NCBI RefSeq assembly: GCF_003584105.1
Contig: NZ_QXFO01000017.1
Span: 114,864 to 178,863 of the forward strand
Source of the DNA: Flagellimonas taeanensis
Lineage (GTDB): Bacteria > Bacteroidota > Bacteroidia > Flavobacteriales > Flavobacteriaceae
Direction of reading: 5' to 3'
DNA length: 64,000 nt
In this document: positions 36,431-46,175 of the stretch, piece after piece
How positions within the stretch are numbered: the stretch's first letter is position 1
How the letters are laid out: each line of letters opens with the position of its first letter
Notes under the pieces: model-generated
The model's input: the letters and a program-made list of their open reading frames with translations, nothing else
The model's database searches: none
Told to the model about the DNA's origin: nothing
Position numbers and translations under genes: made by a program

Positions 36431-36850
36431 ATGAAATTCACTTCGACTAAGAAGACAGTTGTTGTACGCGAGTACCGTTTGGATATTGGCACCGTGCAGG
36501 TTTATGATGATTATATGGTATCCAGCTTCGACGAAGGGGTCACGGTCACCTTGGAAAGGGCCTACCAGATCATTGGGATATCCGAGATACATTTCAGGGA
36601 CAGGGATTTTGGGTACATCAGCTTGAGAAAAAATTCCTATGCCGTGGATCCAACGATATACAACTATGTAAGGGGGCTCGATAACCTCAAGGCATTTGCC
36701 ATCGTGTCCAAGAAGGAAATTGACATGCACAACTTCAAGATTGAAAAGTTGTTCTACAAAAAGCACATGGAGTTCTTCATTGAATTTGACAACGCCCTGG
36801 CTTGGGTAAAGAAAAGAGTGAGAAACAATAAAGGTAAAGGCAAAGCCTAA
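36431..36850 (+). CDS. SpoIIAA/STAS-like small protein, unknown function
   Basis: 139 residues from the ATG at 36431 (a TTG at 36425 is also in frame). The fold pattern of short strands and amphipathic helices (TVVVREYRLDIGTVQVYDDY, ISEIHFRDRDFGYISLRKN, FAIVSKKEIDMHNFKIEKLF) resembles SpoIIAA-like proteins of Flavobacteria. The final part is basic (VRNNKGKGKA). No catalytic residues stand out. Its stop is convergent with, and slightly overlaps the 3' end of, the nnr gene. The family is tentative. Confidence 0.55.
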   Translation: MKFTSTKKTVVVREYRLDIGTVQVYDDYMVSSFDEGVTVTLERAYQIIGISEIHFRDRDFGYISLRKNSYAVDPTIYNYVRGLDNLKAFAIVSKKEIDMHNFKIEKLFYKKHMEFFIEFDNALAWVKKRVRNNKGKGKA

Positions 36851-38382
36851 GTACCGCTATTGTTTTCAGTTTCTGGTTGTCGCAACAGTTCCATATAGGC
36901 ACTTCCTATATGTTCCACAATACCAGAAGCCTTCACCGCCTCATATCCATTTTTGGAAGCACAGACATCGCCCGCCAACCCATGTAGATGTACCCCAAAT
37001 ATAGCCGCTTCTAGAGGAAGGTACCCTTGCGATATCAAACCTGTGATCATTCCTGTCAGTACGTCCCCGCTGCCTGCCGTGGCCATGCCCGGATTGCCAG
37101 TGGTGTTCACATAACCCTTCCCTTTATATACAGTAATGGTATGTCCCCCTTTGATGACGACCACTACGTTATGTTTAGTGGAAAAAGCCTTGGTTTTCTC
37201 CAATTTTTCAAAATCGTCCTTCCATTTCCCCACCAAACGTTCCAACTCCTTGGGATGGGGCGTAAGGACAGAAAGTTCTGGAACATCCTCCAACATTCCG
37301 GGATTCTTGGCCAAAATGTTCAAACCATCGGCATCGATGACCATAGGTCTTTCCATTTCTTTCAGGAAGGTTCCAAAGGCCGCAACCGTATCATCATCCA
37401 TACCGATTCCCATACCGATACCGACCGCAGAAGGTTCAAATGGAATTTCTATTCCCGAAATACTCTTGTCCCTAGAACCTGTCAAAACCATCACTTCAGG
37501 CACTGCAGTTTGCAAAGCATCATATCCGCACTTGGGTATGAAGGCAGTCACAAGACCACTCCCAACGGTCAAACAGGCATTGCTTGCCAATTGGACTGCT
37601 CCTATTTTTCCATAACTCCCACCAATAATCACAGCGTGCCCGTAGGTACCCTTATGGGAAAACTTGAGTCGAGGTCGGTACATGGGCAACACTTCCGGCC
37701 TACCGATCAGTTCAAAATCTGCTTCCGTTTTTTGAAGTACCTCTTCGTCCAGACCAATGTCCAACAACTCCCATTGATTGACATACACCCCTGTTTCCGG
37801 GAGGAAGAAAACCAACTTGGGCATCTGGAAACTCAGAACATAACTGCCTCGGACCACATGGGAAGGGTTCCAAGGAGCCCTATCCGAGGGTAGCCCCGAT
37901 GGAATGTCCACGGCCAACACAAAGGCCCTTGATTCATTGATATGCTGTATCAAATGGCCCACCCACGTATCGGGTGCCCGGTTCAGACCAATGCCAAAAA
38001 TGGCATCCACCACAATATTATCAGGGGAAATCTCGGGCAGCTCACTGTCCTTGGTCAAGAAATCGGGCCAAAGTTTCCGTTCCTTCAACCGTTCCAGGTT
38101 CAAAAGAAAATCATCGGACCGCTTCTCACTATAATTGACCACATAGACCTTGATGGAATAGCCGTGCTCCAGCAATTGGCGGGCAAGCGCCATACCGTCG
38201 CCACCATTGTTCCCGATCCCACAGAACAGTTGGATCCTTACCTGTGTCCCCCTCAATCGGGAATGGATCCACTCAAATAGCTGCGTGGCTGCGCGTTCCA
38301 TGAGTTCGTCACTGGAAATCTGTTGCTTTTCTATTGTCGATTTGTCAGCTTGATAGATTTGAGGTGCGGAAAAAATTTTCAT
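36847..38382 (-). CDS. nnrD: Bifunctional NAD(P)H-hydrate epimerase / ADP-dependent NAD(P)H-hydrate dehydratase
   Basis: 511 residues, a fusion of two repair activities for damaged NAD(P)H. The N-terminal YjeF_N domain (about 1-215) has GIGNNGGDGMALARQL and VVDAIFGIGLNR. The C-terminal ribokinase-like dehydratase (about 225-500) has GHAVIIGGSYGKIGA, GADGLN-type text in VIDADGLNILA, and the nucleotide site NPGMATAGSGDVLTGMI. The epimerase interconverts the R and S hydrates and the dehydratase restores NAD(P)H. It is transcribed alone on the minus strand, upstream of and divergent from the thr operon. Confidence 0.94.
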   Translation of the reverse strand: MKIFSAPQIYQADKSTIEKQQISSDELMERAATQLFEWIHSRLRGTQVRIQLFCGIGNNGGDGMALARQLLEHGYSIKVYVVNYSEKRSDDFLLNLERLKERKLWPDFLTKDSELPEISPDNIVVDAIFGIGLNRAPDTWVGHLIQHINESRAFVLAVDIPSGLPSDRAPWNPSHVVRGSYVLSFQMPKLVFFLPETGVYVNQWELLDIGLDEEVLQKTEADFELIGRPEVLPMYRPRLKFSHKGTYGHAVIIGGSYGKIGAVQLASNACLTVGSGLVTAFIPKCGYDALQTAVPEVMVLTGSRDKSISGIEIPFEPSAVGIGMGIGMDDDTVAAFGTFLKEMERPMVIDADGLNILAKNPGMLEDVPELSVLTPHPKELERLVGKWKDDFEKLEKTKAFSTKHNVVVVIKGGHTITVYKGKGYVNTTGNPGMATAGSGDVLTGMITGLISQGYLPLEAAIFGVHLHGLAGDVCASKNGYEAVKASGIVEHIGSAYMELLRQPETENNSGT

Positions 38383-38436
38383 TCAGCAAAAAATATTGGT
38401 CATTCGTGAGGATTTCGCAAAAAACATCACAAAGGA

Positions 38437-38467
38437 TTTGATGAAGTATCCAAATGTACTACTTTTA
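38437..38467 (+). promoter_or_regulatory. Promoter of the thr operon
   Basis: TTTG at 38437-38440 and TACTTTTA at 38460-38467 are separated by 19 bp, matching the Bacteroidota -33/-7 arrangement (TTTG and TAnnTTTG, last base different). Transcription would start about 38474, roughly 48 bp before the leader-peptide ATG. Confidence 0.5.
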
Positions 38468-38521
38468 TCACCTCATTACAGCATAATGCAGATAAATCAA
38501 ACGGATATGGAGCCCAAAAAG

Positions 38522-38575
38522 ATGAAATCACTTTCATCTATCTTCACCATCACCATTACCACCCCTTTGGGGTAA
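38522..38575 (+). CDS. Threonine operon leader peptide
   Basis: A 17-codon frame, MKSLSSIFTITITTPLG, placed between the promoter and thrA. Six of its last nine residues are Thr or Ile, the end products derived from this pathway, as in the enterobacterial thr leader. The stop lies within a GC-rich hairpin (ACCCC-TTT-GGGGT), and about 22 bp later there is a T8 run before the thrA start. Slow translation when charged tRNA-Thr or tRNA-Ile is scarce would prevent termination. The alternative antiterminator fold was not worked out in detail. Confidence 0.75.
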   Translation: MKSLSSIFTITITTPLG

Positions 38576-38606
38576 GTCTGCTATATATCATCCGTCCGTT
38601 TTTTTT
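38560..38606 (+). terminator. Attenuator region before thrA
   Basis: The hairpin ACCCC-TTT-GGGGT overlaps the end of the leader peptide and is followed, after CATCCGTCCG, by a T8 run near 38599-38606. Together with the leader peptide it forms a probable transcription attenuator. The exact terminator stem is uncertain. Confidence 0.45.
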
Positions 38607-38644
38607 ACTCATTTCAATAATTTATCACAACAGCATTTTTCATC

Positions 38645-41089
38645 ATGAAAATCTTAAAATTTGGTGGCACTTCCGTGGCCAATCCAGAGCATATACGCAA
38701 AGTCAAATCCATTGTTGAAAAAAACAACAATGAACACATAACGGTCGTTGTTTCCGCTTTTGGGGGCATTACCGATCTTTTGTTGGACACCTCCCGTTTG
38801 GCATCCAACCAAGATCCCGCCTATAAAGAATCCCTAAAGCAAATCGAGGACAGGCACATTTCGGCCATCAGGGAACTTATCCCCGTCCGCGCTCAAAGCA
38901 CCGTGTTGAGCAAGGTAAAAAGCGACCTCAACACCTTGGAGACCCTGTTGGAAGGATCCTTTTTGATCGGCGAGCTTACCCCAAAGCTATCGGACAAGAT
39001 CGTGAGTTATGGCGAACTGCTCTCTTCCTATATTATCAGTGAATTTTTCAGATCTGAGGGATTGGACGCCGTTTTCAAGGACAGTCGGGAGCTCATCATC
39101 ACGGACAACAACTATGGCAAGGCCAATGTGGACTTTGATAAGACCAATGCCAATTGCAATGCCTTTTTTAGCGCGAATGCACATAAGATCACGGTACTTC
39201 CCGGGTTTGTGGCATCGAGCAAGTCGGGCAATTCCACAACTTTGGGCAGGGGTGGCTCGGATTATACCGCAGCCATCATCGCGGCGGCACAGCAGGTGAG
39301 TCTTTTGGAAATCTGGACCGATGTGAGCGGTATGTACACGGCCAATCCCAAACTGGTGAAGCAGGCCAAATGCGTTGCCCATATCAGTTATGAGGAGGCC
39401 ATGGAACTTTCACATTTTGGGGCGAAGGTACTCTACCCGCCCACCATCCAGCCCGTTTTGGGAAAAGAGATTCCCATTGCCATCAAGAACACCTTTGAAC
39501 CTGAGAATCCGGGCACGTTGATTGCCAAGAACAACAATGGCAATGGAAAGACAGTCCGAGGCATCAGCCACGTGGGCAATATCAGCCTTTTGTCACTCGA
39601 AGGTCCTGGCATGATCGGTATCCCTGGAATTTCCAAGCGGTTCTTCGAAACCCTTTCGCTCAAAAACATCAGCATTGTATTGATCACCCAGGCCTCTTCC
39701 GAACATTCCATCTGTGTGGGCATTGCAGACGAGGATGTTGACATGGCCGCCGAGGCGGTGAACGACACCTTTGCCTACGAGATCTCCAGCAAGAAGATAA
39801 AACCAGTGATCGTTGAAAAGGATCTTACCATTGTGGCATTGGTGGGCGACAACATGAAAAGCCACCAAGGCCTGAGCGGTAAAATGTTCAGCACTTTGGG
39901 CAAGAACAATGTGAACATCAGGGCCATCGCCCAGGGCGCATCGGAACGGAACATTTCGGCGGTCATCAAAAAAGATGATGTAAAAAAAGCGCTCAATTCG
40001 CTGCACGAGACCTTCTTTGAGGAGAACATCAAACAGCTCAACCTATTTGTGATGGGTGTGGGCAATGTGGGATCTAAGTTCCTCCAACAGATCCGCCAAC
40101 AGAAAAAATATCTGAAGGAAGAACTCAAGCTCAATATCCGGGTCATCGGCATCAGCAACTCCAGAAAGATGGTCTTTGACGAGAATGGTATTGCATTGAA
40201 AGATTGGGAAAGCCTATTGGCCAATGGCGAAAAAGCGGACAAACAGGCATTCTTTGACCAGGTGAAATCCCTGAACCTACGCAATAGCGTGTTTGTGGAT
40301 AATACCGCCAACCTAGAAGTCTCCCAAAGTTATCCCGATTACCTTAGAAACAGTATTTCGGTGGTGACCTGCAATAAAATTGCGTGTTCATCGGACTATG
40401 CCTACTACAAGGAGCTGAAGGAACTATCCAAAAAATACAATGCCCCTTTCCTGTTCGAGACCAATGTGGGTGCAGGACTGCCTATCATCGATACCCTGAA
40501 ACATCTCATTGCTTCGGGCGACAAGGTGAAAAAGATACAGGCCGTGCTTTCCGGCAGCCTTAACTTCGTATTCAACACTTTTAACGATTCTGTCACCTTT
40601 CACGATGTGGTGAAACAAGCCCAGGAACAGGGCTATACCGAACCCGACCCGACCATTGACCTAAGCGGTATCGATGTGATGCGAAAGATCTTGATCTTGG
40701 CCAGGGAAAGTGGGAACCAATTGGATATCGACAGCATTGAAAACGAATCCTTTTTGCCCAAGGAAAGCCTGGAAACCAGTTCCAACGAGGCCTTCTTTGA
40801 GTCCTTGAAAAAATATGAGAATGATTTTCAGGCCATGTACAAGGAAGCTGCCAATGCGGATTGTAAACTGAAATATGTGGCCCAGTTTGAGGATGGCAAG
40901 GCCAAGGTAGGTTTACAAAGAATCCCAAAGGGACATGATTTTTACAATTTGGAAGGTAGCGACAACATTGTGCTGTTCTTTACAGAGCGCTACCCCAACC
41001 AACCCATGATCATAAAAGGAGCCGGAGCAGGTGCCGATGTCACCGCATCGGGTATCTTTGCCGATATCATACGAATCGGAAATTTTTGA
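38645..41089 (+). CDS. thrA: Bifunctional aspartate kinase / homoserine dehydrogenase I
   Basis: 814 residues, a full-length ThrA. The kinase domain starts MKILKFGGTSVANPEHI and has TLGRGGSDYTAA. Two ACT regulatory domains lie in the middle (about 315-465: ISLLSLEGPGMIGIPGISKR, then IVALVGDNMKSHQGLSGKMF). Homoserine dehydrogenase begins at about 470 with NLFVMGVGNVGSKFL and has FLFETNVGAGLPIIDTLKHL and GSLNFVFNTF. It carries out the first and third steps from aspartate towards threonine and methionine. It starts about 70 bp after the leader peptide and is followed at 2 bp by thrB. Confidence 0.96.
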   Translation: MKILKFGGTSVANPEHIRKVKSIVEKNNNEHITVVVSAFGGITDLLLDTSRLASNQDPAYKESLKQIEDRHISAIRELIPVRAQSTVLSKVKSDLNTLETLLEGSFLIGELTPKLSDKIVSYGELLSSYIISEFFRSEGLDAVFKDSRELIITDNNYGKANVDFDKTNANCNAFFSANAHKITVLPGFVASSKSGNSTTLGRGGSDYTAAIIAAAQQVSLLEIWTDVSGMYTANPKLVKQAKCVAHISYEEAMELSHFGAKVLYPPTIQPVLGKEIPIAIKNTFEPENPGTLIAKNNNGNGKTVRGISHVGNISLLSLEGPGMIGIPGISKRFFETLSLKNISIVLITQASSEHSICVGIADEDVDMAAEAVNDTFAYEISSKKIKPVIVEKDLTIVALVGDNMKSHQGLSGKMFSTLGKNNVNIRAIAQGASERNISAVIKKDDVKKALNSLHETFFEENIKQLNLFVMGVGNVGSKFLQQIRQQKKYLKEELKLNIRVIGISNSRKMVFDENGIALKDWESLLANGEKADKQAFFDQVKSLNLRNSVFVDNTANLEVSQSYPDYLRNSISVVTCNKIACSSDYAYYKELKELSKKYNAPFLFETNVGAGLPIIDTLKHLIASGDKVKKIQAVLSGSLNFVFNTFNDSVTFHDVVKQAQEQGYTEPDPTIDLSGIDVMRKILILARESGNQLDIDSIENESFLPKESLETSSNEAFFESLKKYENDFQAMYKEAANADCKLKYVAQFEDGKAKVGLQRIPKGHDFYNLEGSDNIVLFFTERYPNQPMIIKGAGAGADVTASGIFADIIRIGNF

Positions 41090-41091
41090 CC

Positions 41092-42015
41092 ATGGAAGAA
41101 ATCAAAATATTCTGCCCCGCCACTATTGCCAACGTTTCTTGCGGGTTCGATGTGCTCGGACTCGCCCTGGATTCCGTTGGCGATGTGATGATCGTTAGAA
41201 AGACCACAGAAAAAGGCATCCGGATTACTAAAATTATCGGACAGGACCTTCCTCTGGAAACCGAAAAAAACGTTTCGGGCGTAGCAGGCCTGGCCCTTTT
41301 GGAAAAAAGTGATTACGACGGTGGGTTCGAGATAGAAATCGATAAGCGGATAAAACCGGGAAGTGGTATCGGAAGCAGTGCAGCAAGTTCCGCAGGTGCC
41401 GTTTGGGCCATGAACGAACTGCTGGGAAAACCGTTTTCCAACTTGGAACTGGTACAATTTGCCATGCAGGGCGAAAAATTGGCCAGTGATGTGGCCCATG
41501 CCGACAATGTGGCCCCTGCCATTTATGGCGGGTTCACCTTGGTACGGAGTTATGATCCATTGGACATCATTTCCATACCCACCCCTTCCGAATTGTATGC
41601 CACCGTGATCCATCCGCAGATAGAGGTCAAGACCTCCGATTCCCGGAAAATCCTGAAAACGACCATTTCCTTGGAAAAGGGCATCCAACAATGGGGAAAT
41701 CTGGGAGGATTGATTGCCGGTCTTTTCCAAAGTGATTACGACCTCATCGGGCGTTCCCTCCACGACCATATCGTGGAACCCATCCGTTCCATCCTTATAC
41801 CTGCCTTTGACGACATCAAGGCCAACGCACTCAAGGCCGGGGCACTTGGGAGTGGGATATCCGGTTCAGGGCCTTCCATTTTTGCCCTCAGCAAAGGGGA
41901 AGAAAATGCCAAACAGGTGGCCCAGTCCATGAGGGAAACCTACCAACCCATCGGAATCGATTTTGACATCCACATCTCCAAAATAAATGCCCAAGGCGTT
42001 AAGAAAATTGCTTGA
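41092..42015 (+). CDS. thrB: Homoserine kinase
   Basis: 307 residues from the ATG at 41092, a normal length for this GHMP-family kinase, which phosphorylates homoserine with ATP. Landmarks are the N-terminal IFCPATIANVSCGFDVLGLA, the phosphate-binding loop KPGSGIGSSAASSAGAVWAM and the C-terminal GALGSGISGSGPSIFAL. It sits between thrA and thrC with 2-4 bp gaps, so translation is coupled in the order of the pathway. Confidence 0.95.
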   Translation: MEEIKIFCPATIANVSCGFDVLGLALDSVGDVMIVRKTTEKGIRITKIIGQDLPLETEKNVSGVAGLALLEKSDYDGGFEIEIDKRIKPGSGIGSSAASSAGAVWAMNELLGKPFSNLELVQFAMQGEKLASDVAHADNVAPAIYGGFTLVRSYDPLDIISIPTPSELYATVIHPQIEVKTSDSRKILKTTISLEKGIQQWGNLGGLIAGLFQSDYDLIGRSLHDHIVEPIRSILIPAFDDIKANALKAGALGSGISGSGPSIFALSKGEENAKQVAQSMRETYQPIGIDFDIHISKINAQGVKKIA

Positions 42016-42019
42016 ACCC

Positions 42020-43312
42020 ATGAAATTTTATAGTTTAAACGACCCAAACATACAGACTTCCTTCAAAAAAGCCGTGATTGCTGGCATTGCACCGGACAAG
42101 GGATTGTACTTCCCCGAGCACATCGATGCATTGCCCCCTGCTTTTTTTGACGAAATTGAATCCCTGTCCGACCATGAAATCGCTTTCAGGGCCATCCATC
42201 AATTTGTGAGCGAGGACATTCCCGATGATGTGTTGAGAGAAATCATCGCGGACACCTTGGACTTTGAATTTCCCGTGGTCGAGATCGAGAACAATGTGGC
42301 CACCTTGGAGCTTTTCCATGGCCCAACCATGGCCTTCAAGGACGTGGGAGCTCGATTCATGGCCAATTGCCTGGGCTATTTTTCGCAAGGAGAAAAACAG
42401 GACGTTACCGTTTTGGTGGCCACTTCGGGGGATACCGGGGGTGCCGTCGCCAATGGTTTTCTTGGGGTCGATGGCGTAAAGGTCGTTATCCTCTACCCTA
42501 GCGGAAAAGTGAGCGATATCCAAGAGAAACAATTGACCACCTTGGGACAAAATATCGAGGCCATGGAAGTGCGCGGCACCTTTGATGATTGCCAGCGTAT
42601 GGTAAAGACTGCTTTTTTGGATTCGGGAATAACGAATCATAAAAAATTGACTTCGGCCAATAGCATCAATGTGGCCCGATGGCTACCCCAACTGTTCTAC
42701 TTTTTGTTCGCCTACAAGCAGGTCAAATCCAAAGGAAAGGAAATTGTGTTTTCCGTACCTTCCGGAAATTTCGGGAACATTTGCGCCGGTATGGTGGCCC
42801 AAAAACTGGGGATGCCGGTAAAGCACTTCGTAGCTTCCACCAATGTGAACGATGTGGTTCCCAAATTCATGGAAAAGGGAATCTATGAACCCGTGCCTTC
42901 CATTGCCACCATTTCCAATGCCATGGATGTGGGCGACCCGAGCAACTTTATCCGTATAAGGCACCTCTATAAAGATGACTTGGATACCCTCCGTGAAAAC
43001 TTATCATCCTATTCGTTCACAGACGAAATGACCCGAAAGGCAATGAAGGAAGTCCACTACAATACGGGATACGTTATGGACCCGCATGGTGCAGTGGGGT
43101 ATTTGGGTCTGAAGGAGTACCAAAAACAGCATCCGGATACCTTTGGCATCTTTCTGGAAACAGCGCATCCCGTCAAGTTCTTGGACGTGGTGGAAGAGAC
43201 CTTGGGCTTGAGCCCGGCCATTCCACCCCAAATCCAAAAAGTGATGGACCGGGAGAAAAAATCCCATATCATTTCCTCTTACGAAGAACTAAAGGATTTT
43301 TTGCTCGTCTAG
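42020..43312 (+). CDS. thrC: Threonine synthase
   Basis: 430 residues from the ATG at 42020. A PLP enzyme that converts O-phosphohomoserine to threonine. The Schiff-base lysine is in LFHGPTMAFKDVGARFMAN. The phosphate-binding loop (VFSVPSGNFGNICAGMVA) and the SGDTGGAVANGF element are present. The N-terminal FYSLNDPNIQTSFKKAVIAG is typical of the shorter bacterial class. It ends the thr operon; the aminopeptidase gene converges from the right with only 2 bp between the stops. Confidence 0.95.
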   Translation: MKFYSLNDPNIQTSFKKAVIAGIAPDKGLYFPEHIDALPPAFFDEIESLSDHEIAFRAIHQFVSEDIPDDVLREIIADTLDFEFPVVEIENNVATLELFHGPTMAFKDVGARFMANCLGYFSQGEKQDVTVLVATSGDTGGAVANGFLGVDGVKVVILYPSGKVSDIQEKQLTTLGQNIEAMEVRGTFDDCQRMVKTAFLDSGITNHKKLTSANSINVARWLPQLFYFLFAYKQVKSKGKEIVFSVPSGNFGNICAGMVAQKLGMPVKHFVASTNVNDVVPKFMEKGIYEPVPSIATISNAMDVGDPSNFIRIRHLYKDDLDTLRENLSSYSFTDEMTRKAMKEVHYNTGYVMDPHGAVGYLGLKEYQKQHPDTFGIFLETAHPVKFLDVVEETLGLSPAIPPQIQKVMDREKKSHIISSYEELKDFLLV

Positions 43313-43314
43313 GA

Positions 43315-44931
43315 TCAATCCAGTTTTGGCAATTTAAAATCGTCCAACGGACTGGGCTGCTTCATCATGGCTTCAATAGCCTCCGTGGTCCTTGGGGCCA
43401 TCTCGGATAGATTGACCGGTCCGTTTTCAGTAATGAGGATATCATCTTCGATACGCACGGCGATGCCCCACCATTTTTTGTCGCAGGCACTGCCTTCCGG
43501 AATATAGATGCCGGGCTCCACAGTGATCACGGTATTGGGCTGGAACGGTACGTAAGTGCCTTGATCATGGACATCCAATCCGAGATAATGGGAAGTGCCG
43601 TGTGGAAAATAAATCTTGGTCTCATCTTCGTTCTTGGTAATACCCAGTTTCAGCAAGCCTTCGGCTACGACTTGATAGGCCGCCCTGCCCGGGGCCTGGA
43701 ACGGAGCACCTACCACACTGGCCTTTATTCCCGCTTCTTGGGCATTGTAAACGATATCATAAACAGCCTTTTGTTCTGGGGTGAATTTTCCATTGGCAGG
43801 GATGGTACGTGTCACATCGGCCGTATAGCCATGGTATTCCGCTCCAAGGTCCATCAGCACAAGGTCGTTCCCCACCTCCATCTTGTTGTTTTCGATGTAA
43901 TGGAGGATACAACCATTGTTGCCTCCACCTACAATGGAGGGGTAACCTTCGTACTCGGCCCCATATTTTTTATAGACATATTCGTGCACACCTTGTATCT
44001 CGGTTTCCGACATATTGGGGTGCATGGCCTTCATGACCTCGATCTGCCCCACAGCGGAAATCTCAACCGCTTTTTTTAGCAGTTTCATTTCTTCAGGAGT
44101 TTTGGTCTCCCTCAATTGGGCCATTACCATAGGTAATACCTTGGAATCCAGGTTATGGGATTGTTGTACCATCAACACCTTGTTCTTGATCTCCTTCCGA
44201 AGGTCATCGTTTGGCGCATTTACAAAATCATTGAGGAATTCATCTTCCCGCATATCGGGAAAACGGTTCAAATACCTTTCGACCGTTTGTACCAATTCTT
44301 CCGTTTTGCTCCCATCATCCGCAGAGATCATGGTATAGAGCTCGTTTCGGATGGGGTTATAATCTGACGGATAGTTTGCTTTTTCCTTGAATGTCTTTAT
44401 CAGGTCGAAAAGGTCCGCATTGCCACTTTGGTCGCGGTAATCGTTCTTGAAATCCACAAAGGACACAATATCGAACTTTGCAAAATCAACTGGGAAATTT
44501 TCAAACTCCTTACCATTGTACACCATATCGAACCCCAATTTCTCCTTCACCCCTTCAACGCCCAACCGTTTTCCGGTCCACTGCTCTGCCCTGGCGTTGC
44601 GCTCCTGCACGTAAATGATCTCGTTGAACTGTTTGCCCGACGCATCGGTCTGTGGTTCGGAGAATAGGACCAACACGGCGTTGGGCTCCTTATAGCCCGT
44701 CAAATAATAAAAATTGGGGTCCTGGTGGTATATGTAATCTACATCGTTCGCTCGGTTTCTTTCCGCATTCGCAAACAGGACCACCGCAGTATTGGGCGGC
44801 AACAAATTTCTGACCTTGTCCCTTCTTTCCTTGTGAAAATCAGCAGATAAGTAATCGGTAGGGGTTCCTTGAGCCATGGCCAATGATACCCACATCATGG
44901 AGAATAAAGTGCTTCGTATGAGATTTTTCAT
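43315..44931 (-). CDS. Xaa-Pro aminopeptidase (aminopeptidase P family), exported
   Basis: 538 residues from the ATG at 44931, which starts a signal peptide (MKNLIRSTLFSMMWVSLAMA); the open frame further upstream has no protein-like signal. The N-terminal creatinase-like domain (about 30-200) precedes the pita-bread metallopeptidase. Its metal ligands are visible as DLGAEYHGYTADVTRTIP (two Asp), HGTSHYLGLDVHD (His), VITVEPGIYIPE (Glu) and VRIEDDILITENG (Glu). The enzyme removes N-terminal residues preceding proline, and export suggests use on environmental or periplasmic peptides. It converges on thrC and diverges from gcvT. Confidence 0.92.
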   Translation of the reverse strand: MKNLIRSTLFSMMWVSLAMAQGTPTDYLSADFHKERRDKVRNLLPPNTAVVLFANAERNRANDVDYIYHQDPNFYYLTGYKEPNAVLVLFSEPQTDASGKQFNEIIYVQERNARAEQWTGKRLGVEGVKEKLGFDMVYNGKEFENFPVDFAKFDIVSFVDFKNDYRDQSGNADLFDLIKTFKEKANYPSDYNPIRNELYTMISADDGSKTEELVQTVERYLNRFPDMREDEFLNDFVNAPNDDLRKEIKNKVLMVQQSHNLDSKVLPMVMAQLRETKTPEEMKLLKKAVEISAVGQIEVMKAMHPNMSETEIQGVHEYVYKKYGAEYEGYPSIVGGGNNGCILHYIENNKMEVGNDLVLMDLGAEYHGYTADVTRTIPANGKFTPEQKAVYDIVYNAQEAGIKASVVGAPFQAPGRAAYQVVAEGLLKLGITKNEDETKIYFPHGTSHYLGLDVHDQGTYVPFQPNTVITVEPGIYIPEGSACDKKWWGIAVRIEDDILITENGPVNLSEMAPRTTEAIEAMMKQPSPLDDFKLPKLD

Positions 44932-45026
44932 GTAATCGGTATTTGGCTCAAAATACAACTTTTTACAAAAAAAACGCATTACTAAAAATTGCTTCCATTT
45001 TATGTAAATCATAAGAGTATTAAACA

Positions 45027-45056
45027 TTTGAATCCTTAATTAATTCTATAAATTTG
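45027..45056 (+). promoter_or_regulatory. Promoter of gcvT
   Basis: TTTG (45027-45030) and TAAATTTG (45049-45056), a full match to TAnnTTTG, are separated by 18 bp. The -7 box ends 14 bp before the gcvT start, so the leader would be very short. Confidence 0.55.
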
Positions 45057-45070
45057 CCAAGCTTTAAAAA

Positions 45071-46168
45071 ATGGTAGAAATGAAAAATACGGCTCTTTTT
45101 GAAACACATAAGGCACTGGGTGCAAAAATGGTCCCGTTTGCGGGCTACAACATGCCCGTTTCCTATGAAGGGGTGAACATCGAACACGAAACCGTCCGTA
45201 AGGGCGTCGGGGTATTCGATGTTTCGCACATGGGCGAATTTTTGGTCGAGGGACCAAAGGCCCTGGAACTGATTCAAAAAGTGACCACCAATGATGCTTC
45301 CAAACTGACCGTGGGCAAGGCACAGTATAGCTGCTTGCCCAATGAGACGGGTGGAATCGTGGACGATTTGATCGTGTACCGCATCAAGGAAGAAACCTAC
45401 CTCTTAGTGGTGAATGCCTCCAACATTGAAAAGGATTGGGAGCATATTTCCAAATACAACAAGGAGATTGGTGCCGATATGCGCGATCTATCGGACGATT
45501 ATTCCCTACTTGCCATCCAGGGGCCAAAAGCTGTGGAGGCGATGCAATCCTTGACCTCAGTGGATCTGTCCGCCATCAGTTTCTACAGCTTTGTCGTAGC
45601 TGATTTTGCAGGTATCGACCATGTAATAATCTCTGCCACAGGGTATACAGGTTCCGGCGGATTTGAGATCTACTGTAAAAATTCGGAAGTGAAACAAGTA
45701 TGGGACAAGGTCATGGAGGCCGGTGCCGGTTTTGGCATCAAGCCCATCGGATTGGCCGCCCGCGACACTTTGCGTCTAGAAATGGGGTATTGCCTGTATG
45801 GCAACGACATTGACGACACCACCTCTCCCCTTGAGGCCGGATTGGGATGGATCACCAAGTTCACCAAGGACTTTGTGAACAGCGAAGCTTTGGCCAAGGA
45901 AAAGGAAGAGGGTCCCAAAAGAAAACTAATCGCTTTCCAGATGGAGGAAAGGGGCATCCCCAGAAACGGCTACCCTATTTTGGACAAGGATGGCAATGAA
46001 ATCGGTAAGGTCACCTCCGGGACCATGTCACCCTCCCTTTCCCAAGGAATTGGGTTGGGCTACGTGCCGGCCACGCATTCCGCTTTGGGTTCCACCATCT
46101 ATATCAAAATACGCATCAACAAAGTTCCGGCAACCATCGTAAAGTTGCCTTTCTATAAAAATACCTAG
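45071..46168 (+). CDS. gcvT: Glycine cleavage system T protein (aminomethyltransferase)
   Basis: 365 residues. It transfers the methylene group from aminomethyl-lipoyl H protein to tetrahydrofolate. Typical parts are [40 protein letters not shown] and [14 protein letters not shown] at the start, the folate-binding Asp in [20 protein letters not shown], and [20 protein letters not shown]. An ATG at 45080 (MKNTAL) is an equally plausible start. A reductase-like gene follows 7 bp later with a TTG start. Confidence 0.94.
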   Translation: MVEMKNTALFETHKALGAKMVPFAGYNMPVSYEGVNIEHETVRKGVGVFDVSHMGEFLVEGPKALELIQKVTTNDASKLTVGKAQYSCLPNETGGIVDDLIVYRIKEETYLLVVNASNIEKDWEHISKYNKEIGADMRDLSDDYSLLAIQGPKAVEAMQSLTSVDLSAISFYSFVVADFAGIDHVIISATGYTGSGGFEIYCKNSEVKQVWDKVMEAGAGFGIKPIGLAARDTLRLEMGYCLYGNDIDDTTSPLEAGLGWITKFTKDFVNSEALAKEKEEGPKRKLIAFQMEERGIPRNGYPILDKDGNEIGKVTSGTMSPSLSQGIGLGYVPATHSALGSTIYIKIRINKVPATIVKLPFYKNT

Positions 46169-46175
46169 ACAACAT

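Noticed and set aside
38984..38995. Guide target inside thrA (CAAAGCTATC)
   Set aside because: Only 10 matching bases, mismatched at the seed end (CCCC instead of TTTT) and inside a coding region; expected by chance.
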